A stretch of DNA of 64,000 bases from Gilvimarinus polysaccharolyticus (GCF_001187555.1 NZ_LFIJ01000002.1:1054545-1118544), one strand, 5' to 3'. Positions 53,722 to 64,000 are shown, numbered from the stretch's first letter. Numbers and translations are program-made. Notes: generated by a model from the sequence alone, not told the origin.

Positions 53722-53744
53722 ATGGGCCTAGGGCCCATTTTTTG
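53722..53744 (+). terminator. Second terminator before rimP
   Basis: ATGGGCC pairs with GGCCCAT around TAG, followed by TTTTTT. It lies 169 bases before rimP, so read-through from the tRNA must pass two terminators. Confidence 0.75.
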
Positions 53745-53748
53745 TTTT

Positions 53749-53912
53749 TGGGCTGAATCGTGCGTCAAGTGCAAAGGCTGGACGCGCAACGATTGAGTTT
53801 ATCTGCATCATTCGGCTTGCGGGTTGATCCGCTGTCATTTTGGAGCTGTACATTGGTGCGGCTCCTTGTTCGTTTAAACCGTTTTGTGTAATCAGTTTGT
53901 CGGGGGCAATGT
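53749..53912. other. rimP leader region
   Basis: This region contains no ORF with support. The rimP promoter is expected here but was not identified with confidence. Confidence 0.4.
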
Positions 53913-54368
53913 ATGGCGTCGAAAGAAGAGCAGTTGGTTGCGATGTTTGCCCCTGCGGTTACTGCATTGGAGTGCGAACTTTGGGGGCTTGAATACGTCA
54001 CCAGTGGCCCGAGCAAGGTATTGCGTGTTTATATCGATAAAGCCGATGGTGTGGCGCTGGAAGATTGCGAAAAAGTCAGTCGCCAGCTTAGCAGCTTGAT
54101 GGACGTTGAAGATCCTATCGCAGGCGAGTACAGCCTAGAGGTGTCATCACCCGGCATGGATCGTCCGCTTTATACGCTTGAGCAGTTCCAGCGCTATATC
54201 GGCAATGTTATTACAGTTAAGTTGCGAGTCCCCTTTGATGGGCGGCGTAACTTTAAAGGAAAAATGATCGGCATCGAAGATGGAGATGTCGTGGTGGTGG
54301 TAGATAATGAAGAATATCTGCTGCCGGTAGACTCGATTGAGAAAGCGAATATTGTCCCCCAGTTTTAA
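53913..54368 (+). CDS. rimP: Ribosome maturation factor RimP
   Basis: RimP helps 30S subunit maturation. The 151-residue protein has ALECELWGLEYVTSGPSKVL, LRVYIDKADGVALEDCEKVS and EYSLEVSSPGMDRPLYT, the RimP core, followed by the SH3-like C-terminal domain. It is the first gene of the rimP-nusA-infB-rbfA-truB operon. The ATG has only a GGGG-type ribosome site. Confidence 0.96.
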   Translation: MASKEEQLVAMFAPAVTALECELWGLEYVTSGPSKVLRVYIDKADGVALEDCEKVSRQLSSLMDVEDPIAGEYSLEVSSPGMDRPLYTLEQFQRYIGNVITVKLRVPFDGRRNFKGKMIGIEDGDVVVVVDNEEYLLPVDSIEKANIVPQF

Positions 54369-54410
54369 TCAGACGATTTGATTGGCCCAGGAGTTGAACG
54401 AGGCAAACTC

Positions 54411-55892
54411 ATGAACAAAGAAATTTTGCTTGTCGCCGACGCGGTATCCCACGAAAAAGGCGTAGAAAAAGACGTAATTTTTGAGGCGATTGAAAGTGCT
54501 TTGGCGATGGCCAGTAAAAAGCGTTTTGATGAAGACTCAACTATTGAGGTGACCATTGATCGCGCCACTGGTGATTACGATACATATCGTAGTTGGGAAG
54601 TGGTTGCCGATGATGTGTTGGCTGAGCTGGGTACGCAACTAACCACTCAAGAAGCCGAAGAGGCAGACCCTAACTTAAAGGTCGGCGATATTCACCGTGA
54701 AAAAATTGAAAACGTAGAATTTGGTCGCATTGCGGCACAAACCGCCAAGCAAGTTATTGTGCAAAAAGTTCGTGAAGCCGAACGTGCGCAAATGGTCGAC
54801 GAGTATTTGGACCGTGTTGGCGAGCTGGTAAGCGGTACCGTTAAAAAGGTAACCCGCGATAGCGTTATTGTTGATTTGGGTAATAATGCCGAGGCGTTGT
54901 TGCCGCGCGATCAGTTGGTCGGGCGTGAGATTTTTCGCATGGGCGACCGTGTGCGTGCGTTGTTGCAGGATGTTCGCTCGGAAGCGCGTGGCCCGCAATT
55001 GTTTTTGAGCCGCGCAAGCTCTGAGATGTTGGTTGAGCTGTTTAAAATCGAAGTGCCAGAAATATCTGAAGGCATTATCGAAATGAAAGGCGCTGCACGC
55101 GACCCTGGGTTGCGCGCTAAAATTGCGGTAAACACTAATGATGGTCGTATCGATCCCGTAGGTGCCTGTGTTGGTATGCGCGGTTCGCGAGTGCAAGCAG
55201 TATCTAATGAACTGGGTAATGAGCGCGTTGATATTGTGTTGTGGGACGATAACCCTGCGCAGTTTGTTATCAATGCTATGTCTCCGGCCGAAATAGAATC
55301 TATTGTTGTCGACGAAGAAAGCAACACGATGGACGTTGCGGTAGCCGAAGAGAATCTCGCGATGGCTATTGGTCGTGGCGGTCAGAACGTACGTTTGGCC
55401 TGTGAACTGACCGGCTGGAACATCAACGTGATGAGCGTTGCTGACTGGCAAGAGAAACAGCAAGCCGAAACCGGCGGTTACATTCAGGTGTTTATGAACG
55501 CGCTGGATGTGGATGAAGATATTGCTGAGGTGTTGGTTGAAGAAGGTTTCACCACCATCGAAGAAGTGGCCTACGTGCCATTAGAAGAAATCGCCTCTAT
55601 TGAAGGCTTTGATGAAGACGTAGCAGAGCAGCTACGTGCGCGCGCTAAAGATGCGCTTCTGACTCAAGCATTGGCATCAGAGGAGCAGCTTGAAGGAGCG
55701 GCTCCGGCAGATGACCTACTGAATATGGAAGGCATGGACAAAGAACTGGCTGTTGTGTTGGCCGGCCGTGGCATCGTCACCATGGAAGATCTTGCCGAAC
55801 AGGCGATGGATGATCTTGTAGGGATTGACGGCTTGGATGAAGAGCGCGCCGCGGCATTGATTATGAAAGCCCGAGAGCCCTGGTTTGCCTAA
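54411..55892 (+). CDS. nusA: Transcription termination/antitermination factor NusA
   Basis: NusA binds RNA polymerase and modulates pausing, termination and antitermination. The 493-residue protein has the N-terminal RNAP-binding domain (1-130), S1 domain (LVSGTVKKVTRDSVIVDLGN), two KH domains (RDPGLRAKIAVNTNDGRIDP, AMAIGRGGQNVRLACELTGW), and two acidic helix-hairpin-helix repeats at the end (from about 365 and 440). Its ATG lies 7 bases after GAGG; a GTG frame upstream is not used. It lies 42 bases after rimP. Confidence 0.97.
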   Translation: MNKEILLVADAVSHEKGVEKDVIFEAIESALAMASKKRFDEDSTIEVTIDRATGDYDTYRSWEVVADDVLAELGTQLTTQEAEEADPNLKVGDIHREKIENVEFGRIAAQTAKQVIVQKVREAERAQMVDEYLDRVGELVSGTVKKVTRDSVIVDLGNNAEALLPRDQLVGREIFRMGDRVRALLQDVRSEARGPQLFLSRASSEMLVELFKIEVPEISEGIIEMKGAARDPGLRAKIAVNTNDGRIDPVGACVGMRGSRVQAVSNELGNERVDIVLWDDNPAQFVINAMSPAEIESIVVDEESNTMDVAVAEENLAMAIGRGGQNVRLACELTGWNINVMSVADWQEKQQAETGGYIQVFMNALDVDEDIAEVLVEEGFTTIEEVAYVPLEEIASIEGFDEDVAEQLRARAKDALLTQALASEEQLEGAAPADDLLNMEGMDKELAVVLAGRGIVTMEDLAEQAMDDLVGIDGLDEERAAALIMKAREPWFA

Positions 55893-55946
55893 GCGCCAGT
55901 AGCAATGATTGGTGTTGTGGGCAATATACGAAACTGAGGATATGAA

Positions 55947-58634
55947 ATGGCAGAAGTAAAAGTTAGCGAACTCGCCAAATCAGTGGGTACTCCCGTTGAG
56001 CGACTGCTGAAGCAAATGCAGGAAGCTGGGCTGAAGCATACCGCTGAGGATGCATTGGTCTCTGATGAAGAAAAGCAGCAGCTGTTGGCTTATTTAAAGA
56101 CTAGCCACGGCGAGTCGGCGTCAGAAGAGCCGAGCAAAATTACTCTCAAGCGTAAAACCACTACGACCCTAAAAACGGGTAGTGGCAGTGGACGCAAGAC
56201 GGTAAATGTTGAAGTGCGTAAAAAGCGCACCTACGTCAAGCGTACGCCCACCGAACTGCCAGAAGATGAAGTGGTAGAGGATGTGGTGGATGCTCCGCTA
56301 GAGGTGCCCGAAGTAGTGGTAGCGCCCGAGCCTATCGTTGAGCCTGAGCCTATCGTTGAGCCGGAAGCACCGGTGGTTGAAGTGCCAGCCGCAGAAGAGG
56401 CGGTAACGCCGCCACAGCGCAGCTCATTTGTGGATGACATAGAAGAAAAACGTCAAGCCGCACAAGGCCGTCGCAAAGCCGAAGAGGCGGCGCGTGAAGC
56501 CCAGTTGCGTGAACAAGAGGAAGCCAAAGCTGCCGAGAAGGTCGCCGCTGAAGCTAAGCCTGCCGCAAAAGTAAGCAAGCCTGCAGCCGCTAAGCCTGCA
56601 GCACCGGCTCCGCAAGTGGCTCCTGCCGCCGATAAGCCAGACACTAAGCACGGTCGTAAGAAAGATCGTCGCAGCGGTGGCCCGGATGATGAGGATAACC
56701 CACGCGCAAAACGTGCGGGCAAAGCCGGTAAAAAAGGCATGGGTCCTAAAAAATCATCTAAAGCCGACTTGTACGAGCTGGCAAATGATGATGTCGATCA
56801 AGCGTTTTTGGCTCGTCGTAAAGCCGCACGCGCGGCCCACAAAGCATCTAACCAGCACGGTTTTAAGAGACCCTCGCAGAAAATAACTCACGAGGTGGAA
56901 GTGCCTGAAACGATTCTTGTGTCTGAGCTTGCTCAGCGTATGAACGTTAAGGCGGGCGATGTGATTAAGCAGTTGATGAAGCTTGGCGTTATGGCCAACA
57001 TTAATCAGCCGCTCGATCAAGAAACCGCTCAGCTAGTGGTCGAAGAAATGGGTCACAGCGTTAAGCTGGTGACTGAAAATGACATCGAAATTCATCTTGA
57101 AGAGCAAATCAAGGTAGAGGGTGAAGAGGTATCACGTGCTCCTGTTGTGACCGTTATGGGTCACGTCGATCACGGTAAGACCTCGTTACTCGATTATATT
57201 CGTAAAGCGAAAGTTGCCTCTGGCGAAGCCGGTGGTATTACTCAGCATATTGGTGCTTACCGGGTTAAAACCAGCCAGGGCGAAATTGCCTTCTTGGATA
57301 CTCCCGGTCACGCTGCCTTTACCGCAATGCGTGCTCGCGGTGCTCAGTGTACCGATGTGGTGATCTTAGTAGTTGCAGCCGATGACGGTGTAATGCCGCA
57401 AACGGAAGAAGCTATTAACCACGCCAAGGCCGCTGGTGTACCAATGGTTGTTGCGATTAACAAATGCGACAAAGAAAGTGCCGATCCAGATCGCGTTAAA
57501 AACGAGTTGGTTGCCAAAGGCGTTGTGCCAGAAGATTGGGGTGGTGACACTCAGTTTGTACAAGTTTCTGCGCACACAGGTGCGGGCGTTGATGAGTTGC
57601 TTGAAGCGATTTCATTGCAAGCTGAACTGCTTGAGCTAAAAGCGGTTGTTGATGCTCCAGCGCGTGGTGTTGTGGTCGAGTCGCGAATTGATAAGGGCCG
57701 CGGTGTTGTGGCGACCTTATTGGTACAGCAAGGCACGCTTAAGCACGGCGATTTAGTGTTGGCGGGTCAAAGCTACGGCCGTGTACGCGCCGCTACCAAT
57801 GAGCTGGGCCAACAAGTTAAAAACGTCGGGCCATCATCGCCGGTAGAGATTCTTGGTTTGGACGCAGCGCCAAGCGCCGGTGACGATTTTGTCGTCTTGG
57901 ATGATGAGCGTAAAGCGCGTGAAATGGCTGAGTACCGCCAAGAGAAAGAGCGCTCTGACCGAATGAAGCGTCAGCAAGCTGCCAAGCTTGAAAACATGTT
58001 TGCCGGTATGGACGGCGCCGAGACAAAAGTCTTGCCGGTGGTTGTTAAAACCGACGTGCGCGGTTCGCTCGAAGCAATTTTGGCTTCATTGGCCGATATC
58101 GGCAACGAAGAAGTTGAAGTTCGAGTGGTGTCATCTGGTGTTGGTGGTATTACCGACAGCGATATCAACTTGGCGTTAACCGCTAACGCGATTGTGCTTG
58201 GCTTTAATGTTCGTGCAGGTAGTGCTACGCGCCGCATGGCCGAACAAGAAAGCGTTGAAATTCGCTACTACAGCATTATTTATCAGTTGCTGGATGAAGT
58301 GAAAAGCGCATTGTCGGGTATGCTTGATCCTGAGCGTGTCGAAGAGATTATTGGTATTGCTGACGTACGTGAAGTGTTTAGTTCGCCTAAGTTTGGCCAA
58401 GTGGCCGGCTGTATGGTGACCGAAGGCACCGTGTACCGTAACAAGCCTATTCGTGTTCTGCGCGATAACGTGGTTATTTTTGAAGGCGAGCTCGAGTCAT
58501 TGCGCCGCTTTAAAGACGACGTTAACGATGTCCGCAACGGTGTAGAGTGTGGTATCGGCGTGAAGAACTACGACGTAAAAGTCGGCGATCAGATCGAAGT
58601 CTTTGACGTTAAAGAGGTGGCTCGCGAACTGTAA
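55947..58634 (+). CDS. infB: Translation initiation factor IF-2
   Basis: IF-2 brings fMet-tRNA to the 30S subunit. The 895-residue protein has an N-terminal IF2N domain (1-50), a long charged and Ala/Pro-rich linker (about 60-300) with PEPIVE repeats and KPAAAK-like runs, and a second IF2N near 320. The G domain has [22 protein letters not shown] and NKCDKE, and domains II-IV follow. It shares the operon with nusA (54-base gap). A terminator-like hairpin follows before rbfA. Confidence 0.97.
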   Translation: MAEVKVSELAKSVGTPVERLLKQMQEAGLKHTAEDALVSDEEKQQLLAYLKTSHGESASEEPSKITLKRKTTTTLKTGSGSGRKTVNVEVRKKRTYVKRTPTELPEDEVVEDVVDAPLEVPEVVVAPEPIVEPEPIVEPEAPVVEVPAAEEAVTPPQRSSFVDDIEEKRQAAQGRRKAEEAAREAQLREQEEAKAAEKVAAEAKPAAKVSKPAAAKPAAPAPQVAPAADKPDTKHGRKKDRRSGGPDDEDNPRAKRAGKAGKKGMGPKKSSKADLYELANDDVDQAFLARRKAARAAHKASNQHGFKRPSQKITHEVEVPETILVSELAQRMNVKAGDVIKQLMKLGVMANINQPLDQETAQLVVEEMGHSVKLVTENDIEIHLEEQIKVEGEEVSRAPVVTVMGHVDHGKTSLLDYIRKAKVASGEAGGITQHIGAYRVKTSQGEIAFLDTPGHAAFTAMRARGAQCTDVVILVVAADDGVMPQTEEAINHAKAAGVPMVVAINKCDKESADPDRVKNELVAKGVVPEDWGGDTQFVQVSAHTGAGVDELLEAISLQAELLELKAVVDAPARGVVVESRIDKGRGVVATLLVQQGTLKHGDLVLAGQSYGRVRAATNELGQQVKNVGPSSPVEILGLDAAPSAGDDFVVLDDERKAREMAEYRQEKERSDRMKRQQAAKLENMFAGMDGAETKVLPVVVKTDVRGSLEAILASLADIGNEEVEVRVVSSGVGGITDSDINLALTANAIVLGFNVRAGSATRRMAEQESVEIRYYSIIYQLLDEVKSALSGMLDPERVEEIIGIADVREVFSSPKFGQVAGCMVTEGTVYRNKPIRVLRDNVVIFEGELESLRRFKDDVNDVRNGVECGIGVKNYDVKVGDQIEVFDVKEVAREL

Positions 58635-58652
58635 TGGTTGCGTGATCCTCTC

Positions 58653-58684
58653 GCCCCGGCATCGTGAGGTGCCGGGGCTTTATT
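58653..58684 (+). terminator. Hairpin between infB and rbfA
   Basis: GCCCCGGCA pairs with TGCCGGGGC around an 8-base loop, followed by a short T-rich run (TTTATTG). It may be a partial terminator within the operon. Confidence 0.65.
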
Positions 58685-58729
58685 GTTTTATGGCGACGCA
58701 TCTGTCGCACTCATTGAGCAGGTGTATCC

Positions 58730-59113
58730 ATGCCTAGAGAATTTACTCGTTCCGACCGCGTCGGTGATGCTATTCAGCGTTACTTGGCTAATATGATCCA
58801 GCAAGAAATTCGCGACCCCCGCGTGGGAATGGTCAATATTAACGAGGTAAAAGTTACTCGTGATATGGCTTACGCTAAAGTTTATGTCACCTTGGTAGGT
58901 GCTGATGAAGACGAGAGCCGTATCAGTGTTGGTGTGCTTAATAAGGCCTCGGGCTTTTTACGCACTATGTTGGCCAAAGAGTTAAACATGCGCACTGTGC
59001 CTAAGCTGCAGTTTCATTACGATCATACTTCCGTGCGTGGTCAAGAGCTGTCATCTCTGATTGATCGTGCGGTAGCCGCCGATAAAGCTAGGCCGAGCGA
59101 CGAGGACGAATAA
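58730..59113 (+). CDS. rbfA: 30S ribosome-binding factor RbfA
   Basis: RbfA is a KH-fold factor for late 16S rRNA processing and cold adaptation. The 127-residue protein has MPREFTRSDRVGDAIQRYLA, QQEIRDPRVGMVNINEVKVT, DMAYAKVYVTL and LRTMLAKELNMRTVPKLQFH. Its stop overlaps the truB start (TAATG). Confidence 0.96.
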   Translation: MPREFTRSDRVGDAIQRYLANMIQQEIRDPRVGMVNINEVKVTRDMAYAKVYVTLVGADEDESRISVGVLNKASGFLRTMLAKELNMRTVPKLQFHYDHTSVRGQELSSLIDRAVAADKARPSDEDE

Positions 59114-60060
59114 TGGCGCGTCGACGTAAAGGTCGCGCCGTTGATGGCGTACTGTTGTTGGATAAACCCCTAGGTTTGAGCTCTAACCACGCGTTGCAGC
59201 GTGCTAAGCGTTTATTTTTTGCTGCTAAAGCTGGTCATACCGGTAGCTTAGATCCATTGGCAACCGGTGTGCTGCCCGTGTGCTTTGGTGAGGCAACCAA
59301 GTTTAGCCAGTTTTTATTGGATGCCGATAAGCGCTATCGCTCGACCTTTGTGTTGGGTGAGAAAACTGCCACCGGTGATGCCGAAGGCGAAGTGCTAGAA
59401 ACCCTCAGTGCCGCTCAGGTTACCGAGGCTGCTGTACTTAAGGCAATACAAACGCTAAGTGGCGAGATCGATCAGGTCCCGCCTATGTATTCGGCGCTAA
59501 AGCAAAATGGCCAGCCTTTGTATAAGTTGGCGCGCCAGGGTATAGAGGTTGAGCGTAAAGCTCGCCAAGTGACGATCTATGAATTTGAACTGCTGACATT
59601 TCGACCGGGCGAGCGCGCTGAGGTCGAAGTCGATATTAAGTGCAGTAAAGGCACTTATATTCGCTCACTGGCCGAAGATTTAGGTGAAGCTCTTGGTTGT
59701 GGCGGGCATGTGAGTGCTTTGCGCCGTACCGCCACAGGGCCGTTTGATGAATCCCAGTGCGTGAGCATCGACGAGCTAAACGCCGAGCGCGGCGATGGTT
59801 TGTCGGAGTTGCTGGACCATCATTTACTGCCTACAGATACTCCTGTAGCGGCCTTGGCTGCCATCACCTTAGCTGAATCTAGTGCCTATTATTTTCGTTT
59901 GGGCAACCCGGTAATGGATGCTCAGGTCTACCGCGCAGGCGAAGAAGGTGATATGGTGCGAGTCTTTTGTGAAAGTGGCCAATTTTTAGGCGTTGCTAGC
60001 ATAGACGAGGGCCGAGTCGCTCCCAAGCGATTGGTTGCAAGCCCCGCTAGCGCTAGCTAA
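59113..60060 (+). CDS. truB: tRNA pseudouridine(55) synthase TruB
   Basis: TruB converts U55 to pseudouridine in nearly all tRNAs. The 315-residue protein has VDGVLLLDKPLGLSSNHALQ, the catalytic-Asp motif GHTGSLDPLATGVLPVC, VPPMYSALKQNGQPLYKLAR and CSKGTYIRSLAEDLGEALGC, with a C-terminal PUA-like region. It overlaps the rbfA stop, indicating coupling. Confidence 0.97.
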   Translation: MARRRKGRAVDGVLLLDKPLGLSSNHALQRAKRLFFAAKAGHTGSLDPLATGVLPVCFGEATKFSQFLLDADKRYRSTFVLGEKTATGDAEGEVLETLSAAQVTEAAVLKAIQTLSGEIDQVPPMYSALKQNGQPLYKLARQGIEVERKARQVTIYEFELLTFRPGERAEVEVDIKCSKGTYIRSLAEDLGEALGCGGHVSALRRTATGPFDESQCVSIDELNAERGDGLSELLDHHLLPTDTPVAALAAITLAESSAYYFRLGNPVMDAQVYRAGEEGDMVRVFCESGQFLGVASIDEGRVAPKRLVASPASAS

Positions 60061-60185
60061 GCGGTCTATTTGTTACCCATATGCCACAAATTCTAAAATT
60101 TATCGATACGTCGGTAAATCCTTAGCCTGCGGGCTGAGGGCAATACCTGCCTAGCGTTGCGGGCATTAACTTTGGCCTACCTGTA

Positions 60186-60220
60186 AATATGCACGGGTAC
60201 GGCTGTAAATCATGCATATT
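60186..60220 (+). promoter_or_regulatory. Leader inverted repeat before rpsO
   Basis: AATATGC and GCATATT can pair around a 21-base loop just upstream of the rpsO ribosome site. S15 autoregulates through a leader structure in other bacteria; whether this hairpin does so is inferred. Confidence 0.4.
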
Positions 60221-60236
60221 GAATGAGGATATGATT

Positions 60237-60506
60237 ATGGCACTAAGTGCTGCTGATAAAGCTGAAATTGTTAAAGAGTATCAACAAGCTGAAGGTGATA
60301 CCGGTTCTCCTGAAGTACAAGTTGCCTTGTTGACGCACAACATCAACAAGCTGCAAGGTCACTTCGCCGGCCACAAACAAGATCACCACTCCCGCCGCGG
60401 TTTGATCCGCATGGTAAACCAGCGTCGTAAATTGCTGGACTACCTGAAGGGTAAAGATCTCAGCCGTTATGCTGCACTGATTCAAAAATTGGGTCTGCGT
60501 CGCTAA
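60237..60506 (+). CDS. rpsO: 30S ribosomal protein S15
   Basis: S15 binds the central domain of 16S rRNA. The 89-residue protein begins [20 protein letters not shown], with [40 protein letters not shown] and [10 protein letters not shown]. The ATG lies 8 bases after GAGG; the upstream in-frame ATG (60231) is not needed. A strong terminator follows. Confidence 0.98.
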   Translation: MALSAADKAEIVKEYQQAEGDTGSPEVQVALLTHNINKLQGHFAGHKQDHHSRRGLIRMVNQRRKLLDYLKGKDLSRYAALIQKLGLRR

Positions 60507-60513
60507 TTGCACT

Positions 60514-60541
60514 GTGCCCGCTTTATGCGGGCACTTTTTTG
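60514..60541 (+). terminator. Terminator after rpsO
   Basis: GTGCCCGC pairs with GCGGGCAC around TTTAT, followed by TTTTTT. It lies between rpsO and pnp, so pnp is transcribed by read-through or from its own promoter. Confidence 0.88.
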
Positions 60542-60603
60542 TTGTACACCATATTTGACCGACAAGCTGCGTAGAGCAAACAAACGCAAAAAAGGATAAA
60601 AGA

Positions 60604-62748
60604 GTGAATCCGATTATTAAGAAATTTCAGTATGGTGATCAAACCGTAACTCTAGAAACCGGACGCATCGCGCGTCAGGCTACTGGTGCGGTTATGGTGA
60701 CTATGGGCGAAACCGCAGTATTGGTTACTGTTGTTGGCGCCAAAGAAGCTAAGCCAGACCAGCCGTTCTTCCCGTTGTCTGTGCATTACATCGAAAAAGC
60801 TTACGCTGCCGGTAAAATCCCCGGTGGTTTCTTTAAGCGTGAAGGCCGTCCGACTGAAAAAGAGACCTTGACCTCACGTCTGATCGACCGCCCGATTCGT
60901 CCGCTGTTTCCAAACGGCTTTATGAACGAAATTCAGGTGGTTTGTACCGTTATGTCCACCTGTAAAACCACTGATCCTGATATTGCCGCATTGATCGGTA
61001 CCTCAGCGGCATTGGCGGTTTCTGGTATTCCGTTTAGTGGTCCAATTGGCGCTGCACGCGTGGGTTACACCACCGAGGGTGGCTATCTGTTAAACCCTAA
61101 CTACGAAGCGCAAAAAACTTCTGAGTTAGATATGGTTGTGGCCGGCACTAAAGACGCCGTATTGATGGTGGAATCGGAAGCCAGTGAGCTGCCAGAAGAC
61201 ACTATGTTGGGCGCTGTACTTTACGCTCACCAAGAAATGCAAGCGGTTGTGCAAGCCTGTGCCGAGCTCGCTCGTGATGCCGGTAAGCCGCAGTGGGAAT
61301 GGTCACCCGCCGCAGAAAAAACCGAATTACGCACGGCTCTTGAGCGCGATTTTGCTGACTCTATTGGGGTTGCTTACCGCATCACCGATAAAGCCAAGCG
61401 TTATGATCGTTTAGGTGAGTTACGCAACCAAGCAGTTGCCGAACTAGCCAAAGAAGGTTCTGAGTACAACAGCGATGATGTTAAAAAGGTCTTCGCTAAA
61501 GTTGAAAAATCTATTGTTCGCAGCCGCATCGTGGCCGGCGAGCCTCGTATTGATGGTCGTGACGCTAAAACAGTACGGGCTATTGATGTTGAGGTTGGCG
61601 TGCTGGGCAAATCTCACGGTTCTGCTCTGTTCACCCGTGGTGAAACTCAGGCTATCGTCGTTGCCACTTTGGGCAATGCGCGTGATGCACAGATCATCGA
61701 TGCCTTAGAAGGCGAGCGTAAAGATCCCTTTATGCTGCACTACAACTTCCCTCCTTACTCGGTAGGTGAGTGTGGTCGCATGGGCGGCACTGGCCGTCGC
61801 GAAGTGGGTCACGGTCGCTTGGCGCGTCGCGGTATTGCTGCTGTGTTGCCACCGCTGGAATCTTTCCCTTACACCTTGCGTGTTGTGAGTGAGATTACTG
61901 AATCTAACGGTTCAAGCTCTATGGCCTCTGTATGTGGTGCCTCTTTGGCGCTGATGGATGCCGGTGTACCGCTTAAGGCGCCTGTTGCAGGTATTGCCAT
62001 GGGTTTGGTTAAAGACGACGATAAATTCGCTGTTTTGACCGATATTCTGGGTGATGAAGATCACTTGGGCGATATGGACTTTAAAGTTGCCGGTACTTCT
62101 AGCGGTATTACCGCTCTGCAAATGGATATCAAAATTGAAGGTATCACTGAGCAGATCATGGAGATCGCACTCGAGCAGGCATTGCACGCACGTTTGCACA
62201 TTCTTGGCGAGATGAACAAAGTCTTATCTGTGTCGCGTGATACGGTTAGCGACAACGCACCACGTTTTGAAACCATCAAAGTTAACCCAGATAAAATCCG
62301 CGATATTATCGGTAAAGGCGGCGCTACTATCCGCTCTATCACCGAAGAGACCGGTGCGTCGGTAGACATTGACGACGATGGTACTGTTAAGATCTACGCG
62401 GTTGATAACACGGCGCTGCAAGCGGCTGTTAACATGATCGGAGGCATTATCGCCGAAGCCGAAATCGGCGCTACCTACGAAGGTATCGTGGTTCGGATCG
62501 TCGACTTTGGTGCTTTTGTTAACTTCTTACCTGGTAAAGATGGCCTTGTGCACATCTCGCAAATTGCCGACGAGCGCGTTAATGCCGTTAGCGATTACCT
62601 GAAAGAAGGCCAAGTGGTTAAGGTTAAGTGTCTGGATGTGGATCAGCGCGGTCGTATTAAGCTGTCCATTAAAGAGGCTATAGCCGACCAAAAAGCAGAG
62701 TCGGGCGAAGAAGTTCCTGCTGCTAGCGAGCAAGGCGAAGAGTCGTAA
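60604..62748 (+). CDS. pnp: Polyribonucleotide nucleotidyltransferase (PNPase)
   Basis: PNPase is a phosphorolytic 3'-to-5' exoribonuclease of the degradosome. The 714-residue protein has two RNase PH domains (from about 10 and 310: [40 protein letters not shown]), a KH domain ([20 protein letters not shown]) and a C-terminal S1 domain ([20 protein letters not shown]). It starts with GTG, 8 bases after AAGGA. A strong terminator follows. Confidence 0.98.
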   Translation: MNPIIKKFQYGDQTVTLETGRIARQATGAVMVTMGETAVLVTVVGAKEAKPDQPFFPLSVHYIEKAYAAGKIPGGFFKREGRPTEKETLTSRLIDRPIRPLFPNGFMNEIQVVCTVMSTCKTTDPDIAALIGTSAALAVSGIPFSGPIGAARVGYTTEGGYLLNPNYEAQKTSELDMVVAGTKDAVLMVESEASELPEDTMLGAVLYAHQEMQAVVQACAELARDAGKPQWEWSPAAEKTELRTALERDFADSIGVAYRITDKAKRYDRLGELRNQAVAELAKEGSEYNSDDVKKVFAKVEKSIVRSRIVAGEPRIDGRDAKTVRAIDVEVGVLGKSHGSALFTRGETQAIVVATLGNARDAQIIDALEGERKDPFMLHYNFPPYSVGECGRMGGTGRREVGHGRLARRGIAAVLPPLESFPYTLRVVSEITESNGSSSMASVCGASLALMDAGVPLKAPVAGIAMGLVKDDDKFAVLTDILGDEDHLGDMDFKVAGTSSGITALQMDIKIEGITEQIMEIALEQALHARLHILGEMNKVLSVSRDTVSDNAPRFETIKVNPDKIRDIIGKGGATIRSITEETGASVDIDDDGTVKIYAVDNTALQAAVNMIGGIIAEAEIGATYEGIVVRIVDFGAFVNFLPGKDGLVHISQIADERVNAVSDYLKEGQVVKVKCLDVDQRGRIKLSIKEAIADQKAESGEEVPAASEQGEES

Positions 62749-62764
62749 GACACTTCCTCTGCCG

Positions 62765-62797
62765 AAAAAGCCGCCTCAATAGAGGCGGCTTTTTTTT
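62765..62797. terminator. Terminator after pnp
   Basis: AAAAAGCCGCCTC pairs with GAGGCGGCTTTTT around AATA, with T- and A-runs on both sides, so it may act in both directions. Confidence 0.9.
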
Positions 62798-62887
62798 GCT
62801 TAAAATTTAGTGTGATAGGTGTCCGAGGCTAGCTCGGCGCAACGGGTCGGCTTTAAGTAGCGGTTATTGTGCAATCTTTATAAATAT

Positions 62888-62916
62888 TTGACAACGTTGT
62901 CTTTAGCGGATATTGT
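62888..62916 (+). promoter_or_regulatory. Sigma-70 promoter overlapping a LacI-type operator
   Basis: TTGACA, a 17-base spacer and TATTGT make a good promoter. The perfect 12-bp palindrome GACAACGTTGTC (62890-62901) covers the -35 box and matches the usual LacI-family operator core, as found in sugar regulons of marine bacteria. Confidence 0.75.
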
Positions 62917-63034
62917 CACTCTAGTAAGGCCGCTAGTCGCTATACTGAAGGGGCTAGTCAGGCTAGGTCATAATTAAAAAAACTAAAGCATCCGGCGTTT
63001 AATACGACGGTAAAGGAAGGCGTAGGTAATCCTT

Positions 63035-64000
63035 ATGAGTAATGAAGCTACCGCAGCTGCTGGCGCAGCCCCCCAAGTAAAGCACAGCGTAATTGTGCCT
63101 ATGGCTATTGTCGCAGGCCTGTTTTTTATCTTTGGTTTTGTTACTTGGCTCAATGGCGCCTTGATTCCATTTTTGCAAACAATTTGTAACTTAAGCGCCT
63201 TTGAGGCGATGTTGGTTACCTCGGCTTTTTATATTGCGTATACGGTTATGGCGCTGCCGATGGCCTACATTATTGAGCGCACCGGCTATAAAAATGGTAT
63301 GGCGATTGGTTTGTTTATTGTTGCCGCGGGTGCTTTGATCTTTATACCCGCCGCTTATGGCCGGCATTTTAGTATTTTCTTGTTGGCGCAGTTCGTTGTC
63401 GGCACCGGCTTAACAATTTTGCAAACCGCCTCTAACCCCTACGTGGTTAAGCTTGGCCCGCCAGAGTCTGCCGCTGTGCGTATCTGTGTGATGGGTTTAC
63501 TTAATAAGGGTGCGGGGGTGGTGGCACCTATTGTGTTTACGGCGTTGGTGCTTTCTGGCATTACTGGTGTTTCGGAAGTTGAGCTTGCGGCATTGACCGA
63601 GGTTGCTCGCGACGCCAAGTTGCATGAATTGGCAGCCCAGCTGGTGAACCCTTATGTGGGTATGGCAATTGTTTTGGCCGTTTTAGGTGTGGCAATGATA
63701 TTTGCCCCCATCCCGAATATTGAAGATGAGGTTTTGGACGGCCAAGAAGATGGCGATATTCGTTTGTCCGGTGTGTTCCAGTTTCCTCATTTAGTGCTGG
63801 GTGCTCTGGCGTTGTTTTTTTACGTCGGTGTCGAGGTGATTGCGGGTGACGCTATTGGCTTACTGGGTAAACAGGCCGGACTCGATGGCTCGATAAGCTC
63901 CATGCTGACTTCCTACACTATGATCTTTATGGTGATTGGATACTTAGTCGGTGTTGTTGTGATCCCACGTTTTATTAGTCAGCAAACGGCATTAATGAGC
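63035..64000 (+). CDS. Sugar MFS transporter (FucP/NagP-type), 3' end outside window
   Basis: The frame is open from the ATG to the last base, so 322 residues of a larger transporter (usually about 410-440) are visible. It has a hydrophobic start (HSVIVPMAIVAGLFFIFGFV), TWLNGALIPFLQTICNLSAF, MALPMAYIIERTGYKNGMAI and LTILQTASNPYVVKLGPPES, the FGHS (fucose/galactose/N-acetylglucosamine) proton symporter pattern. A LacI-type operator precedes it. The exact sugar cannot be told from sequence alone. It has no stop within the window. Confidence 0.88.
   Translation, partial: MSNEATAAAGAAPQVKHSVIVPMAIVAGLFFIFGFVTWLNGALIPFLQTICNLSAFEAMLVTSAFYIAYTVMALPMAYIIERTGYKNGMAIGLFIVAAGALIFIPAAYGRHFSIFLLAQFVVGTGLTILQTASNPYVVKLGPPESAAVRICVMGLLNKGAGVVAPIVFTALVLSGITGVSEVELAALTEVARDAKLHELAAQLVNPYVGMAIVLAVLGVAMIFAPIPNIEDEVLDGQEDGDIRLSGVFQFPHLVLGALALFFYVGVEVIAGDAIGLLGKQAGLDGSISSMLTSYTMIFMVIGYLVGVVVIPRFISQQTALMS

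Noticed and set aside
54675-55463. 262-codon minus-strand frame inside nusA
   Set aside because: It is an antisense shadow of a clearly coding gene, with no ribosome site or family.

Overview
The window looks like chromosomal DNA of a marine-type gammaproteobacterium, most likely in or near the Cellvibrionales (Saccharophagus, Teredinibacter or Simiduia-like). The evidence is the bioB-bioF-bioHC-bioD operon with a fused BioH-BioC protein, the initiator tRNA-rimP-nusA-infB-rbfA-truB-rpsO-pnp order, a DUF3094 protein, and a sugar MFS gene behind a LacI-type operator. Genus-level assignment is inference only.

Region 1 (1-9.5 kb) starts inside gdhA. It continues with an Rnk-like gene, an unreported 30-residue basic ORF and a glutaredoxin. 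Next comes a nitric-oxide defence unit: ytfE/dnrN and norZ (quinol NO reductase) behind two NsrR-type boxes, followed by an unusual NfuA-N/SufT fusion and a cytochrome P450 on the other strand.

Region 2 (9.6-38 kb) is an anaerobic and nitrate-respiration island. It holds ubiT and ubiUV (O2-independent ubiquinone hydroxylation) and a split B12-dependent ribonucleotide reductase (nrdJa/nrdJb). It also holds moaAB with a Moco riboswitch, trhP (a third U32-family protein), moeA-narL, a divergent NarK-like transporter, a double NarK, narX, narGHJI, a PpiC-type isomerase and hemN. Together these supply nitrate import and reduction, the molybdenum cofactor, nitrate sensing, and oxygen-free routes to quinone, dNTPs and heme. 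NarL-type 7-2-7 sites precede the double narK and narG.

Region 3 (36-46 kb) is a patchwork: an aspartate-dehydrogenase-like gene overlapping tail to tail with a dehydrogenase that lacks the usual catalytic residues, a spermidine-synthase-like protein, a palindromic element, small membrane proteins of AT-rich composition, an orphan 96-residue protein, a methyltransferase, a frameshifted flavoprotein beside an Rrf2 regulator, a RidA-TetR pair with two matching operators, and a membrane Ser/Thr kinase.

Region 4 (46-64 kb) is core metabolism: a BirA-controlled biotin operon, a SprA-like putative metalloprotease, small conserved proteins, tRNA-fMet, the translation/RNA operon through pnp, and the start of a sugar transporter cut by the window end.
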